Positions 15,883-23,459 of a stretch of DNA of 64,000 bases are shown here, piece by piece (position 1 is the first letter of the stretch; each line of letters starts with the position of its first letter). The stretch is from Shewanella khirikhana (GTDB lineage Bacteria > Pseudomonadota > Gammaproteobacteria > Enterobacterales > Shewanellaceae). The translations under genes were made by a program, and so were the position numbers. The stretch is taken from assembly GCF_003957745.1 (NCBI RefSeq), contig NZ_CP020373.1, positions 2,604,001 through 2,668,000 of the forward strand, given 5' to 3'. The notes under the pieces are model-generated. The model did no database searches. It was not told the DNA's origin and saw nothing but the letters and a program-made list of their open reading frames with translations.

Positions 15883-16863
15883 TCAGGCTGCTGTGCCGGT
15901 CTCAGCCCCATTCGCTGCTGTTTCAGCAGCGGCTGTATCTTTTGCGGGGGAGTCGATAAAGCTCACCCTGCCCCCATCTCGCCCTGCGATAGACAACTCA
16001 TACACGGCGCGGTTTTTAAAATAAGAATTGGCGTAAAAGTCGAGGCGCTTACCCAGCAGAAAAGCGGCCACTCCCACATGCAGGCGGTTGGTTTTAATCC
16101 GCTCAAACTGATTAACCTCCGACAGCAAGCTTTTGGCCGACGACAGGTTTTGCGCCCGGGTTTGGCTGCCAAGGGAAAACAGCTGCGACAGGTCTTTATT
16201 GTCTTTCGGAATAGCGCGGCCGCAGGACTCCACATCCAAACGGAAGGCATTGAGCACCTCATTACCGCTGCGCTGCCTGAGCGCTGCCATGCCACGGCGG
16301 TTGAAATAGAGCCGGATCCGCTTTCGCAGACTGATGCCCTGCAGCGGCTGTGACAGCAGCCAGGGTACATTCAGTAAAAATGCCATATCGTGGTGCACCA
16401 ATACCTCGGGCCCATCACAATGGCGCTGAACATGGGCAAGACTGATGCGCTCGCGGCAGAAAATGGTGACGTTGGCCCCCAGGCTGCCAAGGAGCTGCTG
16501 ATGCCCCTCCACGGTGCAGGGCAGTAATATCAAGCGCCTGGCGGCCGAGTGGATCGCCTGCACCAGGGTCGCAGAATAACGGTACTGGGAGGTAAAGGCG
16601 CCGCCGCCCCCCATTACCACGATTTTGTCTTTCAGCTGCAGGGCGTCCATGCTGTGTCCGGCACAAATGGCTTTGTACAACTGCCGGGGGCTTCTGACCT
16701 GATAGTTCAGGCCTGCTTCATCAAATACCTGAAAGGTGGCGGCATTGATAAGCGAATCCCCGGCGTTGCCCGGATTGGGAATAAACACAAAGTCGTTTAT
16801 CTGGTGTTCGGCAAAATAATCGATAACAGACTGCATGACATGTCCAGCAAAGTTTTTTCGCAT
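15883..16863 (-). CDS. Polysaccharide pyruvyl transferase family protein
   Basis: A 326-residue member of the PS_pyruv_trans family (relatives add ketal-linked pyruvate to exopolysaccharide sugars). Visible landmarks are the N-terminal FIPNPGNAGDSLI, the glycine-rich VVMGGGGAF, the CRERISLAHVQRH region and the late TNRLHVGVAAFLLGKRL segment with its conserved histidine. The last 20 residues are an Ala/Glu/Thr-rich tail. The start is uncertain: the ATG at 16863 lacks a clear ribosome binding site, and a TTG at 16890 or an ATG at 16836 are alternatives. No other polysaccharide gene is nearby, so it is an orphan here. Confidence 0.8.
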   Translation of the reverse strand: MRKNFAGHVMQSVIDYFAEHQINDFVFIPNPGNAGDSLINAATFQVFDEAGLNYQVRSPRQLYKAICAGHSMDALQLKDKIVVMGGGGAFTSQYRYSATLVQAIHSAARRLILLPCTVEGHQQLLGSLGANVTIFCRERISLAHVQRHCDGPEVLVHHDMAFLLNVPWLLSQPLQGISLRKRIRLYFNRRGMAALRQRSGNEVLNAFRLDVESCGRAIPKDNKDLSQLFSLGSQTRAQNLSSAKSLLSEVNQFERIKTNRLHVGVAAFLLGKRLDFYANSYFKNRAVYELSIAGRDGGRVSFIDSPAKDTAAAETAANGAETGTAA

Positions 16864-17025
16864 GCTATGCCATTTAACCAAAAGACTCAAACCTTTGACT
16901 TACAAGCAACCAAACTGCTCACAACCTAGCTACTCCTAAGCTGCTGATGCTGTATAGATCCAGCGCAACTGCATCAATTGGTAACAGGCCGCCACAGGGC
17001 AGCCTGCTTGCTTTCAATCGCGCTT

Positions 17026-17913
17026 TCAGGGCGATTCATGCACCGGCTTGGCCAGCGCCTGGGGCGTAAGACCCAAAAGCTCCGGCAGCACGGTACCGAC
17101 CGAAATCGACGAGAAGGTGCCGGTGACTATGCCTATCACCATGGCAGTGGCAAACCCCTCCAGCGCCGGGCCTCCCAGCAGCCACAGGGCACCGACCGTC
17201 ATCAGCGTGGTGCCCGAAGTGACCATGGTGCGGGAGAAGGTTTGCACCACGGCGGCGTTATTGATGTCAGCCAACTTGTCATGGGGACGGGCAATCATCA
17301 GCTCGCGCATCCTGTCGGCAATAATGATGGAGTCGTTGAGCGAATAACCCAGCACCGCCAGCACCGCCGCCAACACAGTGAGGTTAAACTCCATTCCGGT
17401 AACGGCAAACACCCCCAGCACCAACACCACATCGTGCAGCAGCGCCAGCAGGGCGCCACTGGCAAGACGCCACTCAAAGCGCAGCGACAGATAGCCGAGG
17501 ATACACATCAGCGCCACCAGCAGCGCAAGCCCGCCCTGCTCAAACAGCTCCTCGCCCACCTGCGGCGAAACTGAGTCACTGTCGAGCACCCGCGCATCGG
17601 CATCGATGGATGTCAGCGCCTGATTGAACGCCGGACGGGAGACTTCATCCAGCGGCTCGCCGGTACGGATCAAAAATCGCCCAGGCTCGGTGGCCACCAC
17701 CGACAGGTTGGCGCCCATCACTGGGGTCAATGCTTGCTCCAGGGTACGGGGCTCGGTGTCGGGGGCCATCACCACTTCGGCATAGGCGCCGCCGGTAAAA
17801 TCGAGTCCCAGATTAAAGCCCTTGAACCCCACCAGCAGCATAGAGGCTAAAAGCAGCAGCACAGAGATGCCGCTCATCAGATACCGAATTCGGCTTAACG
17901 TTTGATTTTTCAT
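17026..17913 (-). CDS. secF: Protein translocase subunit SecF
   Basis: A 295-residue inner-membrane protein, six predicted helices with a large periplasmic loop after the first. The GLDFTGG motif near residue 35 and the ALLHDVVLVLG and LGYSLNDSIIIADRMRE segments are diagnostic. SecF works with SecD to complete export through SecYEG using the proton or sodium gradient. It starts two bases after the SecD stop, so the pair is co-translated. No yajC is adjacent, which suggests this is a second secDF set rather than the main yajC-secDF operon of the organism; that is inference from context. About 25 residues shorter than the E. coli protein. Confidence 0.95.
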   Translation of the reverse strand: MKNQTLSRIRYLMSGISVLLLLASMLLVGFKGFNLGLDFTGGAYAEVVMAPDTEPRTLEQALTPVMGANLSVVATEPGRFLIRTGEPLDEVSRPAFNQALTSIDADARVLDSDSVSPQVGEELFEQGGLALLVALMCILGYLSLRFEWRLASGALLALLHDVVLVLGVFAVTGMEFNLTVLAAVLAVLGYSLNDSIIIADRMRELMIARPHDKLADINNAAVVQTFSRTMVTSGTTLMTVGALWLLGGPALEGFATAMVIGIVTGTFSSISVGTVLPELLGLTPQALAKPVHESP

Positions 17914-17915
17914 GT

Positions 17916-19751
17916 TTAAATCCTCACTGCCTTGCGCTCATCGCGGCCATATACCCAATTGATAATCACCCGGGATAAGAAGATGCCGGTGATCATGGAA
18001 GTCACCAATCCCAGACCCAGGGTCAGGGCAAAGCCCTGCACCGGACCATTACCTATGGCATACAGCACCAACGCGGTGATCATGGTGGTGAGGTTGGCAT
18101 CGAGGATGGTGCCAAAGGCAGAGGAAAAGCCGCGGTCGATGGCAAGCGCCAGGCTGCGCCCTTCTTTCATCTTGTCGCGGATACGCTCAAATATCAGTAC
18201 GTTGGTATCGACAGCCATACCGACGGTGAGCACCAAGCCGGCGATGCCCGGCAGGGTGAGCACAGCGCCGGGGATAAGGGCAATCAGCCCAAGCAACATG
18301 ATCATATTGGCCAGCAGCGCCACATTGGCCACCCAGCCAAGACGTCTGTACCACAGCGCCATAAACAGCAAGGTGGCTCCCAGCCCCAGAGTGAGTGCTG
18401 CAAAGCCATTGTGAATGTTTTCCGCCCCCAGGCTTGGGCCTATGGTGCGCTCTTTTTTGATGGTCACCGGCGCCGTCATTGAGCCAGCCCGCAGCAACAT
18501 GGCCAGCTCCTGCGCTTCCTGATGGCTGCCAAGCCCTGTGATAGAAAAGCGATTCCCCAGCTGACTGGTGATGGTAGCCACCGAAATAATCCGGCTGTCC
18601 TTGCGGGTGCCCTGCTCTGTGGCCTGATACTCGCTGTAACTGGTGGCCATGGGCTTGCCAATGTGCGTACGGGAAAAATCCGCCATCCGGCGGCCGCCTT
18701 CGGTATCCAGCGCAATATTCACTGAAGGGCGTCCCATTTCATCGCTGCCAGCGCGGGCATCCTTAATATGCTCGCCCCCAAGCACGCTTTGACGGGCAAT
18801 GCCGATACGCCCTTCGCCGAAGGGCATTTGCTGCGCGCCGGGGCTGTCGCTGAGCTCATAGAAGGCCAGGCTTGCAGTTGCCCCCAGCACCCGCTTGGCG
18901 GCAACCGGATCCTGCACTCCGGGCAGCTCCACCAGAATGCGGCTGTCGCCCTGTCGCTGCACCACGGCTTCAGTGATCCCAAGCTCACCAATGCGGCCAC
19001 GCATAATGCGCACGTTTTCACCCATGGTTTGCTGGCGGATAAGCTGACGTTCGTTATCGGACAGGCGCAAATGCAGCGCACCGTCTTTGGTGCTGATATG
19101 CCACTGTGGATAGCTGCGTTGCAGCCAAACTTTAAGCTGCGACAAGCCAGCTTCATCGCCTGCAACGCGGATGGCGTCAGGCGTCTCGCCGCTGGCATCG
19201 TCTTTGTAAAGCGCAACGCCGCGGCTGCCTTGAGCACGCAGCTGTTCACGGATAGCCGACGACAAGGCATCACCCTGGGCGGCATACACAGGTTGCAGAT
19301 CCACCTGCATCAAAAACTGCACCCCGCCTCGCAAATCCAGCCCGAGTTTTACCGGCGAAAGCCCGAGCCGACTGAGCCACTCGGGCGCGGCAGGCACCAT
19401 AGACAGGGTAATGGCTGAGGCTTCTCTGGCTGTTGGCAACAACAGCGCTCGGGCCGGCATTTGCTGCTGCGGCTCGGCAAGCACCACCAGCACATTATCG
19501 CCGTCGCGGCTGATGTGCTTAATGGCAATATTGGCAGCGCCAAGCTGCTCACTGATGGTCTCTGGCCCAAGCCAGGCATCTTTGCCCACCACCAGCGCGG
19601 CATCTTCACCAAAGAAGCTCGGCAAGGCCGACAATGCCAGTAAAATCAGTCCAATAAGCAGGCTGAGCACCTGCCAGGGGGAATTACGGTTAAGGCTTTT
19701 ACGCGCAGACGACTTTTGCCGCCCACGCTGGAGGATAGAATCGGTAATCAT
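17916..19751 (-). CDS. secD: Protein translocase subunit SecD
   Basis: A 611-residue SecD, close to the usual length. The first membrane helix is at about 27-45. GLDLRGGVQFLMQVDL begins the periplasmic P1 domain. The six-helix bundle is in the last third, with GLVLTVGMAVDTNVLIFERIRDKMKEG, the most conserved proton-path segment. GAGAG lies shortly before the ATG. A gene for an exported 193-residue protein lies directly upstream (72 bp) in the same orientation and is probably the first gene of the operon. Lack of yajC or tgt neighbours sets this locus apart from the canonical secDF operon. Confidence 0.95.
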   Translation of the reverse strand: MITDSILQRGRQKSSARKSLNRNSPWQVLSLLIGLILLALSALPSFFGEDAALVVGKDAWLGPETISEQLGAANIAIKHISRDGDNVLVVLAEPQQQMPARALLLPTAREASAITLSMVPAAPEWLSRLGLSPVKLGLDLRGGVQFLMQVDLQPVYAAQGDALSSAIREQLRAQGSRGVALYKDDASGETPDAIRVAGDEAGLSQLKVWLQRSYPQWHISTKDGALHLRLSDNERQLIRQQTMGENVRIMRGRIGELGITEAVVQRQGDSRILVELPGVQDPVAAKRVLGATASLAFYELSDSPGAQQMPFGEGRIGIARQSVLGGEHIKDARAGSDEMGRPSVNIALDTEGGRRMADFSRTHIGKPMATSYSEYQATEQGTRKDSRIISVATITSQLGNRFSITGLGSHQEAQELAMLLRAGSMTAPVTIKKERTIGPSLGAENIHNGFAALTLGLGATLLFMALWYRRLGWVANVALLANMIMLLGLIALIPGAVLTLPGIAGLVLTVGMAVDTNVLIFERIRDKMKEGRSLALAIDRGFSSAFGTILDANLTTMITALVLYAIGNGPVQGFALTLGLGLVTSMITGIFLSRVIINWVYGRDERKAVRI

Positions 19752-19822
19752 GATGTTCTCTCACAAAATCTGTGTCCAAGCCGCGACGAAACCGCGCGGC
19801 CCCAGACAGGCCAAAGGCCTGA

Positions 19823-20404
19823 TTAAGCGAGAGAAAAATCGGCTTGTTGGATAAAGCGGAATTGCAGATTGGTGTCTTTCCAGCCACCGGGGCGCAAGGT
19901 GCCACCGGTTTGCGGCCCAAGCACCCACTGTACCTGAGGTGGCTTGGGTTCTATCCGTCCCGGCTCAAGTTCGGGCGAGCTTGGCATCGCCAATTCGAAC
20001 AGCAACTGATATTCGGGGGCAAAATCGCGCTGCCACTGACTTTGCAGCACCTGCCATCGAAACGAGCGGGGAATATTAAGATCTTTGCCAAGCGGCAGTG
20101 ACGAGCCGGCGTGATGACTTCCCGATCCCAATACCTTGGCGGCCAGCGGCGTGGCGGCACTGAGGTCCAGATGCACCGGCAAGTTATCACCGCTTGTGCC
20201 ATTAATGTCAGAAAAAATGCCATTGATTTCAGAAAAAATGCCATCGAAATCAGAGCAAAGCTCAACACAGGATTGTCCACCGGATAAGGCCACCGACTCG
20301 ACCGAGTGGTCGGCGGCAGATGCCTGCACCGCGCCCGCCCAGACTGCGAAAAGCAGGCCGAGAACAAATAGCAGTGCGGCAAAGACAGATTTGGTGGCGT
20401 TCAT
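19823..20404 (-). CDS. Exported protein upstream of secDF
   Basis: A 193-residue protein with a clear signal peptide (cleavage after AVQASA, about residue 30). I do not recognise it. The mature sequence begins with a short segment holding two cysteines (CVELC) and a small internal duplication, GIFSEIN-GIFSDIN, encoded by repeated DNA at about 20208-20250. The remainder is proline- and glutamine-rich with several tryptophans. It precedes secD by 72 bp on the same strand, so co-expression with the translocase pair is likely. Whether it acts with SecDF or simply shares its promoter cannot be told. Confidence 0.7.
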   Translation of the reverse strand: MNATKSVFAALLFVLGLLFAVWAGAVQASAADHSVESVALSGGQSCVELCSDFDGIFSEINGIFSDINGTSGDNLPVHLDLSAATPLAAKVLGSGSHHAGSSLPLGKDLNIPRSFRWQVLQSQWQRDFAPEYQLLFELAMPSSPELEPGRIEPKPPQVQWVLGPQTGGTLRPGGWKDTNLQFRFIQQADFSLA

Positions 20405-20613
20405 AGTGGCTAATATGGGGCTCGCTCAGGCACTTTTCAAGGGCAGATTACATCAAGTGCTGGATGGGCACGAAACAACAGTAAGCCGGGAGCGCACCGA
20501 ACACTAAACATTGGCTCTATATCGTGGCTCGTGCAGCTGCTTCGCAGCTGAAGCTTTATGTTCTTGGCTGAAGCCAGGCGTCTTGGCGGTAGCTCACTTG
20601 TACTGAGTGCCGG

Positions 20614-20814
20614 TCAAAGCAGCCCCTGCTCGAGTGCGGTAAAAAACAGCTCTTCATCTTCGGCCACGCGGGCTTTGAGTGGTTCACGCAGCTCGCGCAC
20701 AGCGTCGGTTTCGGCGTCCATTCCCTGACACAGCACCTGAAAGCGTTTCAGGTTACCCAGGGTCATGGGCTGCTCCAGCAAATGTTTGGCTTCGGCAAGT
20801 TTGTTGAGACTCAT
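20614..20814 (-). CDS. Small unrecognised protein
   Basis: A 66-residue, probably cytoplasmic, helical and acidic protein (MSLNKLAEAKHLLEQPM at the N-terminus, ending EELFFTALEQGLL). GGGGA lies 6 bases before the ATG at 20814; an in-frame start seven codons upstream lacks such a site. No motif is recognisable. It stands alone between the secDF operon and the chemoreceptor gene. The codon use looks coding, and its fairly high charge argues against a random frame. Confidence 0.55.
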   Translation of the reverse strand: MSLNKLAEAKHLLEQPMTLGNLKRFQVLCQGMDAETDAVRELREPLKARVAEDEELFFTALEQGLL

Positions 20815-20976
20815 GGCGATTCCCCGTCCAGGCATCCGTGGCGGGATACCATCAATAAGGGCCGACGCTTCTCCAGAAACTGCGTTGGTGCAAGCAAAAC
20901 CTGCGGCCTGTAAATAATCAAAAAGGTTGGGCTAACAGGTCGTTGATAACACGCCTGCAGCGGCGCGCCAATAATA

Positions 20977-21026
20977 AAAGCCCCAACATCACAAAGGACA
21001 GACCAGCCATATGATGTCGGGGCTTT
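20977..21026 (-). terminator. Terminator of the HBM chemoreceptor gene
   Basis: A stem of 14 bp with one mismatch (AAAGCCCC.ACATC against GATGT.GGGGCTTT) encloses about 21 bases and is followed on the minus strand by TTTTATTATT. It lies 6 bases after the stop codon at 21032. Confidence 0.85.
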
Positions 21027-21031
21027 GGGGA

Positions 21032-22981
21032 TCAGAGCTTGAATCGCCCTACTATACCACTGAGTTTACTGGATATTCCGTTGATACCATTGGCCGAACT
21101 TTGCACCTGCTCACTGCCCTCGGCGTTCTTGCGGGCCAGCACGCTGATTTCTTCCACACTCAGGTTAATGGTGTTGACCACAGTGGCCTGCTCTTCGGCG
21201 GCAACCGCAATCTGGTGGTTCATGTCACGGATAGCCATCACAGAGTCGGCAATCGCCCCCAGGGCAGCAATCGCCTTATTGGCCTTTTCTGATGTTTGAG
21301 TGGCTTCCGTCACATTGACCCGCATGGATTCAACCGAGCGGCGGGACTCGGCCTGCAAGCGGCCAATCAGCGACTGAATTTCTTCGGTACTGTTTTGGGT
21401 TCGACTGGCAAGATTTCTCACCTCATCTGCCACCACCGCAAAGCCGCGTCCCTGTTCGCCGGCGCGGGCCGCTTCAATGGCGGCATTAAGCGCCAACAGG
21501 TTGGTCTGCTCGGCAATGCCGCGAATAACCCCAAGGATAGAGCCTACGTTTTCGGTTTCTTTCTCAAGGTTCTCGATAATGCCGCTCACATCGGTGATAT
21601 TGTCCACCAGCGCCATAATGCTGCGACGGGTGTCTTCTACCACGCCCATGCCGTCCTGAGCATGGTGATCGGCTTCAGAGGCCATTTCCGAAGCGCGCTG
21701 GGCATTCTGGGCTATGTCATCCACAGTGTGGGTCATCTCCTGCATCGCCGAGGCGGTATGCGCCAATTGATCGGCCTGAGACTCTGAGTTGACCCGGCTC
21801 TCTTCGGTGACGCCCAGCATGCCACTGGAGGACTCGCCCAGAGTACGGGATGCCTCCGTGAGTTCGCTGACAATGCGGCGCAGGTTGTCATTCATCTCAG
21901 CCATGGCCGCATAAATACCGGTACTGCCTTGGGTCTGGAAGTTCTGCCCCAGGTTCCCAGCGGCGATCTCTCGGGCAATGGATGCCATTTCTCTGGGTTC
22001 GCCACCCACAGGCCGACGAATGGCGCGCACTACGGTAATGGCAAGCCAAATGGCCAGCAGCAGCGCTGCTATGGATACCACAATCACGGTATTGATGGCT
22101 GCTTCACTTTCCTGCTGCGCATGGGGGCCCAGCTCATCCTGCTGCTGCTGAATCGCTTTGTTGTACTCATCAAGCACCCCTGCCACCTTGGGGCCAATCA
22201 CATTCAGTCCCTCATTGATGCGCTTATTGCGGCCCTGAATAATGCCGTACACCTCTTTAAGTGCGTCGCGGTATTTGGCGCGGCCTTCATCTATGCTCTG
22301 TACCTTGTCGGCAATCACGGCCGCGCTTTCGGTATTTTTAAGACCATCGACAGTGCCATCGAGGGCTGACAGTTCCTGCAATGCCCGTTGATAATCATCT
22401 TCTTTATTGGAAATCAGAAACTTGGAAGCATACAGCCTGGCAAGCATCAGTTTTTCCTGGCTTCTTGCGGCAATAAACAAGCCTTCGGAATCACCTTCCT
22501 GATACAGGGCAGTAATGATATCGGTCACCTTTTCCCGCATGCCAAGCCCCGTAGGGTCCAATACATCGTGTACCACCTTGTTGCGGGCGGCAAAGTCGCG
22601 GGTAACGGCTTCAAAGGTAGAGGCGTAGTTTTTCACCAGTTCGTCGGCCTGGGCCAGCAGACGGTCGCGGGCGGCATCAAGCTCCAGTTCCTTGGCCTTG
22701 GCAAAGCCTTTATTGAGCTCAGCCATGTTTGTCTGAAATGACTGATAAACCTTATCTTCCGGGGTTTTAAGGTACTTGAGGACATCGACCCGGGCACGGA
22801 GCAAAGTGGCTTCGGCTTCACTGGCTGCGTTGGAGCTTCGCGCCAGCAACCTATATTCAGTGAAGTTATCAAAGCCCTGAGTCAGTCCACGGTATCCGGC
22901 CACTGTGACCACCATTAGAAGCAGAATCACGGCACCGAATGAGTAATAGAGCTGCTGAGAGAGCCTGAGGCTGGAAAACAT
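21032..22981 (-). CDS. Methyl-accepting chemotaxis protein with helical bimodular sensor
   Basis: A 649-residue chemoreceptor. Helix 1 is at about 12-30, followed by a long all-helical periplasmic domain of about 250 residues, in the manner of HBM-type sensors that bind organic acids. Helix 2 is near 298-320, then HAMP, then the signalling domain with the hairpin-tip core GVIRGIAEQTNLLALNAAIEAARAG and the adaptation-helix glutamines. There is no C-terminal NWETF-like pentapeptide for CheR docking. The ligand class is inferred from the domain length only. The ATG at 22981 has AGGAG seven bases before it. Its leader is unusual for carrying four GGA motifs in 35 bases (see the leader entry). Confidence 0.92.
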   Translation of the reverse strand: MFSSLRLSQQLYYSFGAVILLLMVVTVAGYRGLTQGFDNFTEYRLLARSSNAASEAEATLLRARVDVLKYLKTPEDKVYQSFQTNMAELNKGFAKAKELELDAARDRLLAQADELVKNYASTFEAVTRDFAARNKVVHDVLDPTGLGMREKVTDIITALYQEGDSEGLFIAARSQEKLMLARLYASKFLISNKEDDYQRALQELSALDGTVDGLKNTESAAVIADKVQSIDEGRAKYRDALKEVYGIIQGRNKRINEGLNVIGPKVAGVLDEYNKAIQQQQDELGPHAQQESEAAINTVIVVSIAALLLAIWLAITVVRAIRRPVGGEPREMASIAREIAAGNLGQNFQTQGSTGIYAAMAEMNDNLRRIVSELTEASRTLGESSSGMLGVTEESRVNSESQADQLAHTASAMQEMTHTVDDIAQNAQRASEMASEADHHAQDGMGVVEDTRRSIMALVDNITDVSGIIENLEKETENVGSILGVIRGIAEQTNLLALNAAIEAARAGEQGRGFAVVADEVRNLASRTQNSTEEIQSLIGRLQAESRRSVESMRVNVTEATQTSEKANKAIAALGAIADSVMAIRDMNHQIAVAAEEQATVVNTINLSVEEISVLARKNAEGSEQVQSSANGINGISSKLSGIVGRFKL

Positions 22982-23130
22982 ACGGGTTCTCCTGGTTAGG
23001 GTTATAAACTCCGTACCTCCTTCCCTGGCAGCCGGATGGGTTCAGCACTGCACGACAACTAGAGGGTGCCACCCAAGCCTTTGGCAGCATTGCAACAACT
23101 TGGTAACCCTCTCTTAAATATAATTGGCCA
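22982..23130 (-). promoter_or_regulatory. GGA-rich structured leader of the HBM chemoreceptor
   Basis: On the minus strand the 35 bases before the start codon contain GGA four times (22990-22992, 23010-23012, 23018-23020, 23022-23024), the first being the Shine-Dalgarno itself. Further up is a fold-prone segment (TGCCAAAGG...TGGCA at about 23066-23088) with the word CACCCTCTAGT. ANGGA clusters over the ribosome binding site are the hallmark of CsrA/RsmA targets. CsrA control is inference. The rest of the gap up to 23459 belongs to the divergent receptor gene. Confidence 0.45.
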
Positions 23131-23459
23131 CCCGAACACAAAAATCAATCGAGCGTCTGATACAGGCAGCATGACAGGCTTGTTTTGCACTCTGATGACC
23201 CTATACATCATGCCTGCCGCCGTTTCTCCGCCCGTCTGTATCGAAATTATTCCACCCTTATCCAGCATTGCTGATGAAAATCCCGCCCGAATTTACATGT
23301 TTTAAGAATTGTTTAAGGAAATTCATTTGATATGCACAGTCCGCAATATTTTCGCAACAGACGAAACACACACAGAAACATTGCGGGAACAGCCCATTGC
23401 CACGAGCTTAACCGTGCTCAATTGGCAACGGACATAACTATAAAGTTCAAGGAGATGTA
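23131..23459 (+). promoter_or_regulatory. Upstream region of the TonB-dependent receptor gene
   Basis: This part of the 478-bp divergent intergenic region holds no gene. AAGGAG lies 5 bases before the receptor ATG. TTTAAGAATTGTTTAAGG near 23300-23320 is an AT-rich partial dyad. I see no convincing Fur box and no fully consensus promoter, so iron control is not supported by the sequence. Confidence 0.45.

Noticed and set aside
22982..23130. Class I c-di-GMP riboswitch before the chemoreceptor
   Set aside because: I tested the leader against the conserved core words of that riboswitch and did not find them. The GGA cluster is a better explanation.
23131..23459. Fur box before the TonB-dependent receptor gene
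   Set aside because: No segment matches the Fur consensus well; the receptor is not of a clear siderophore type.
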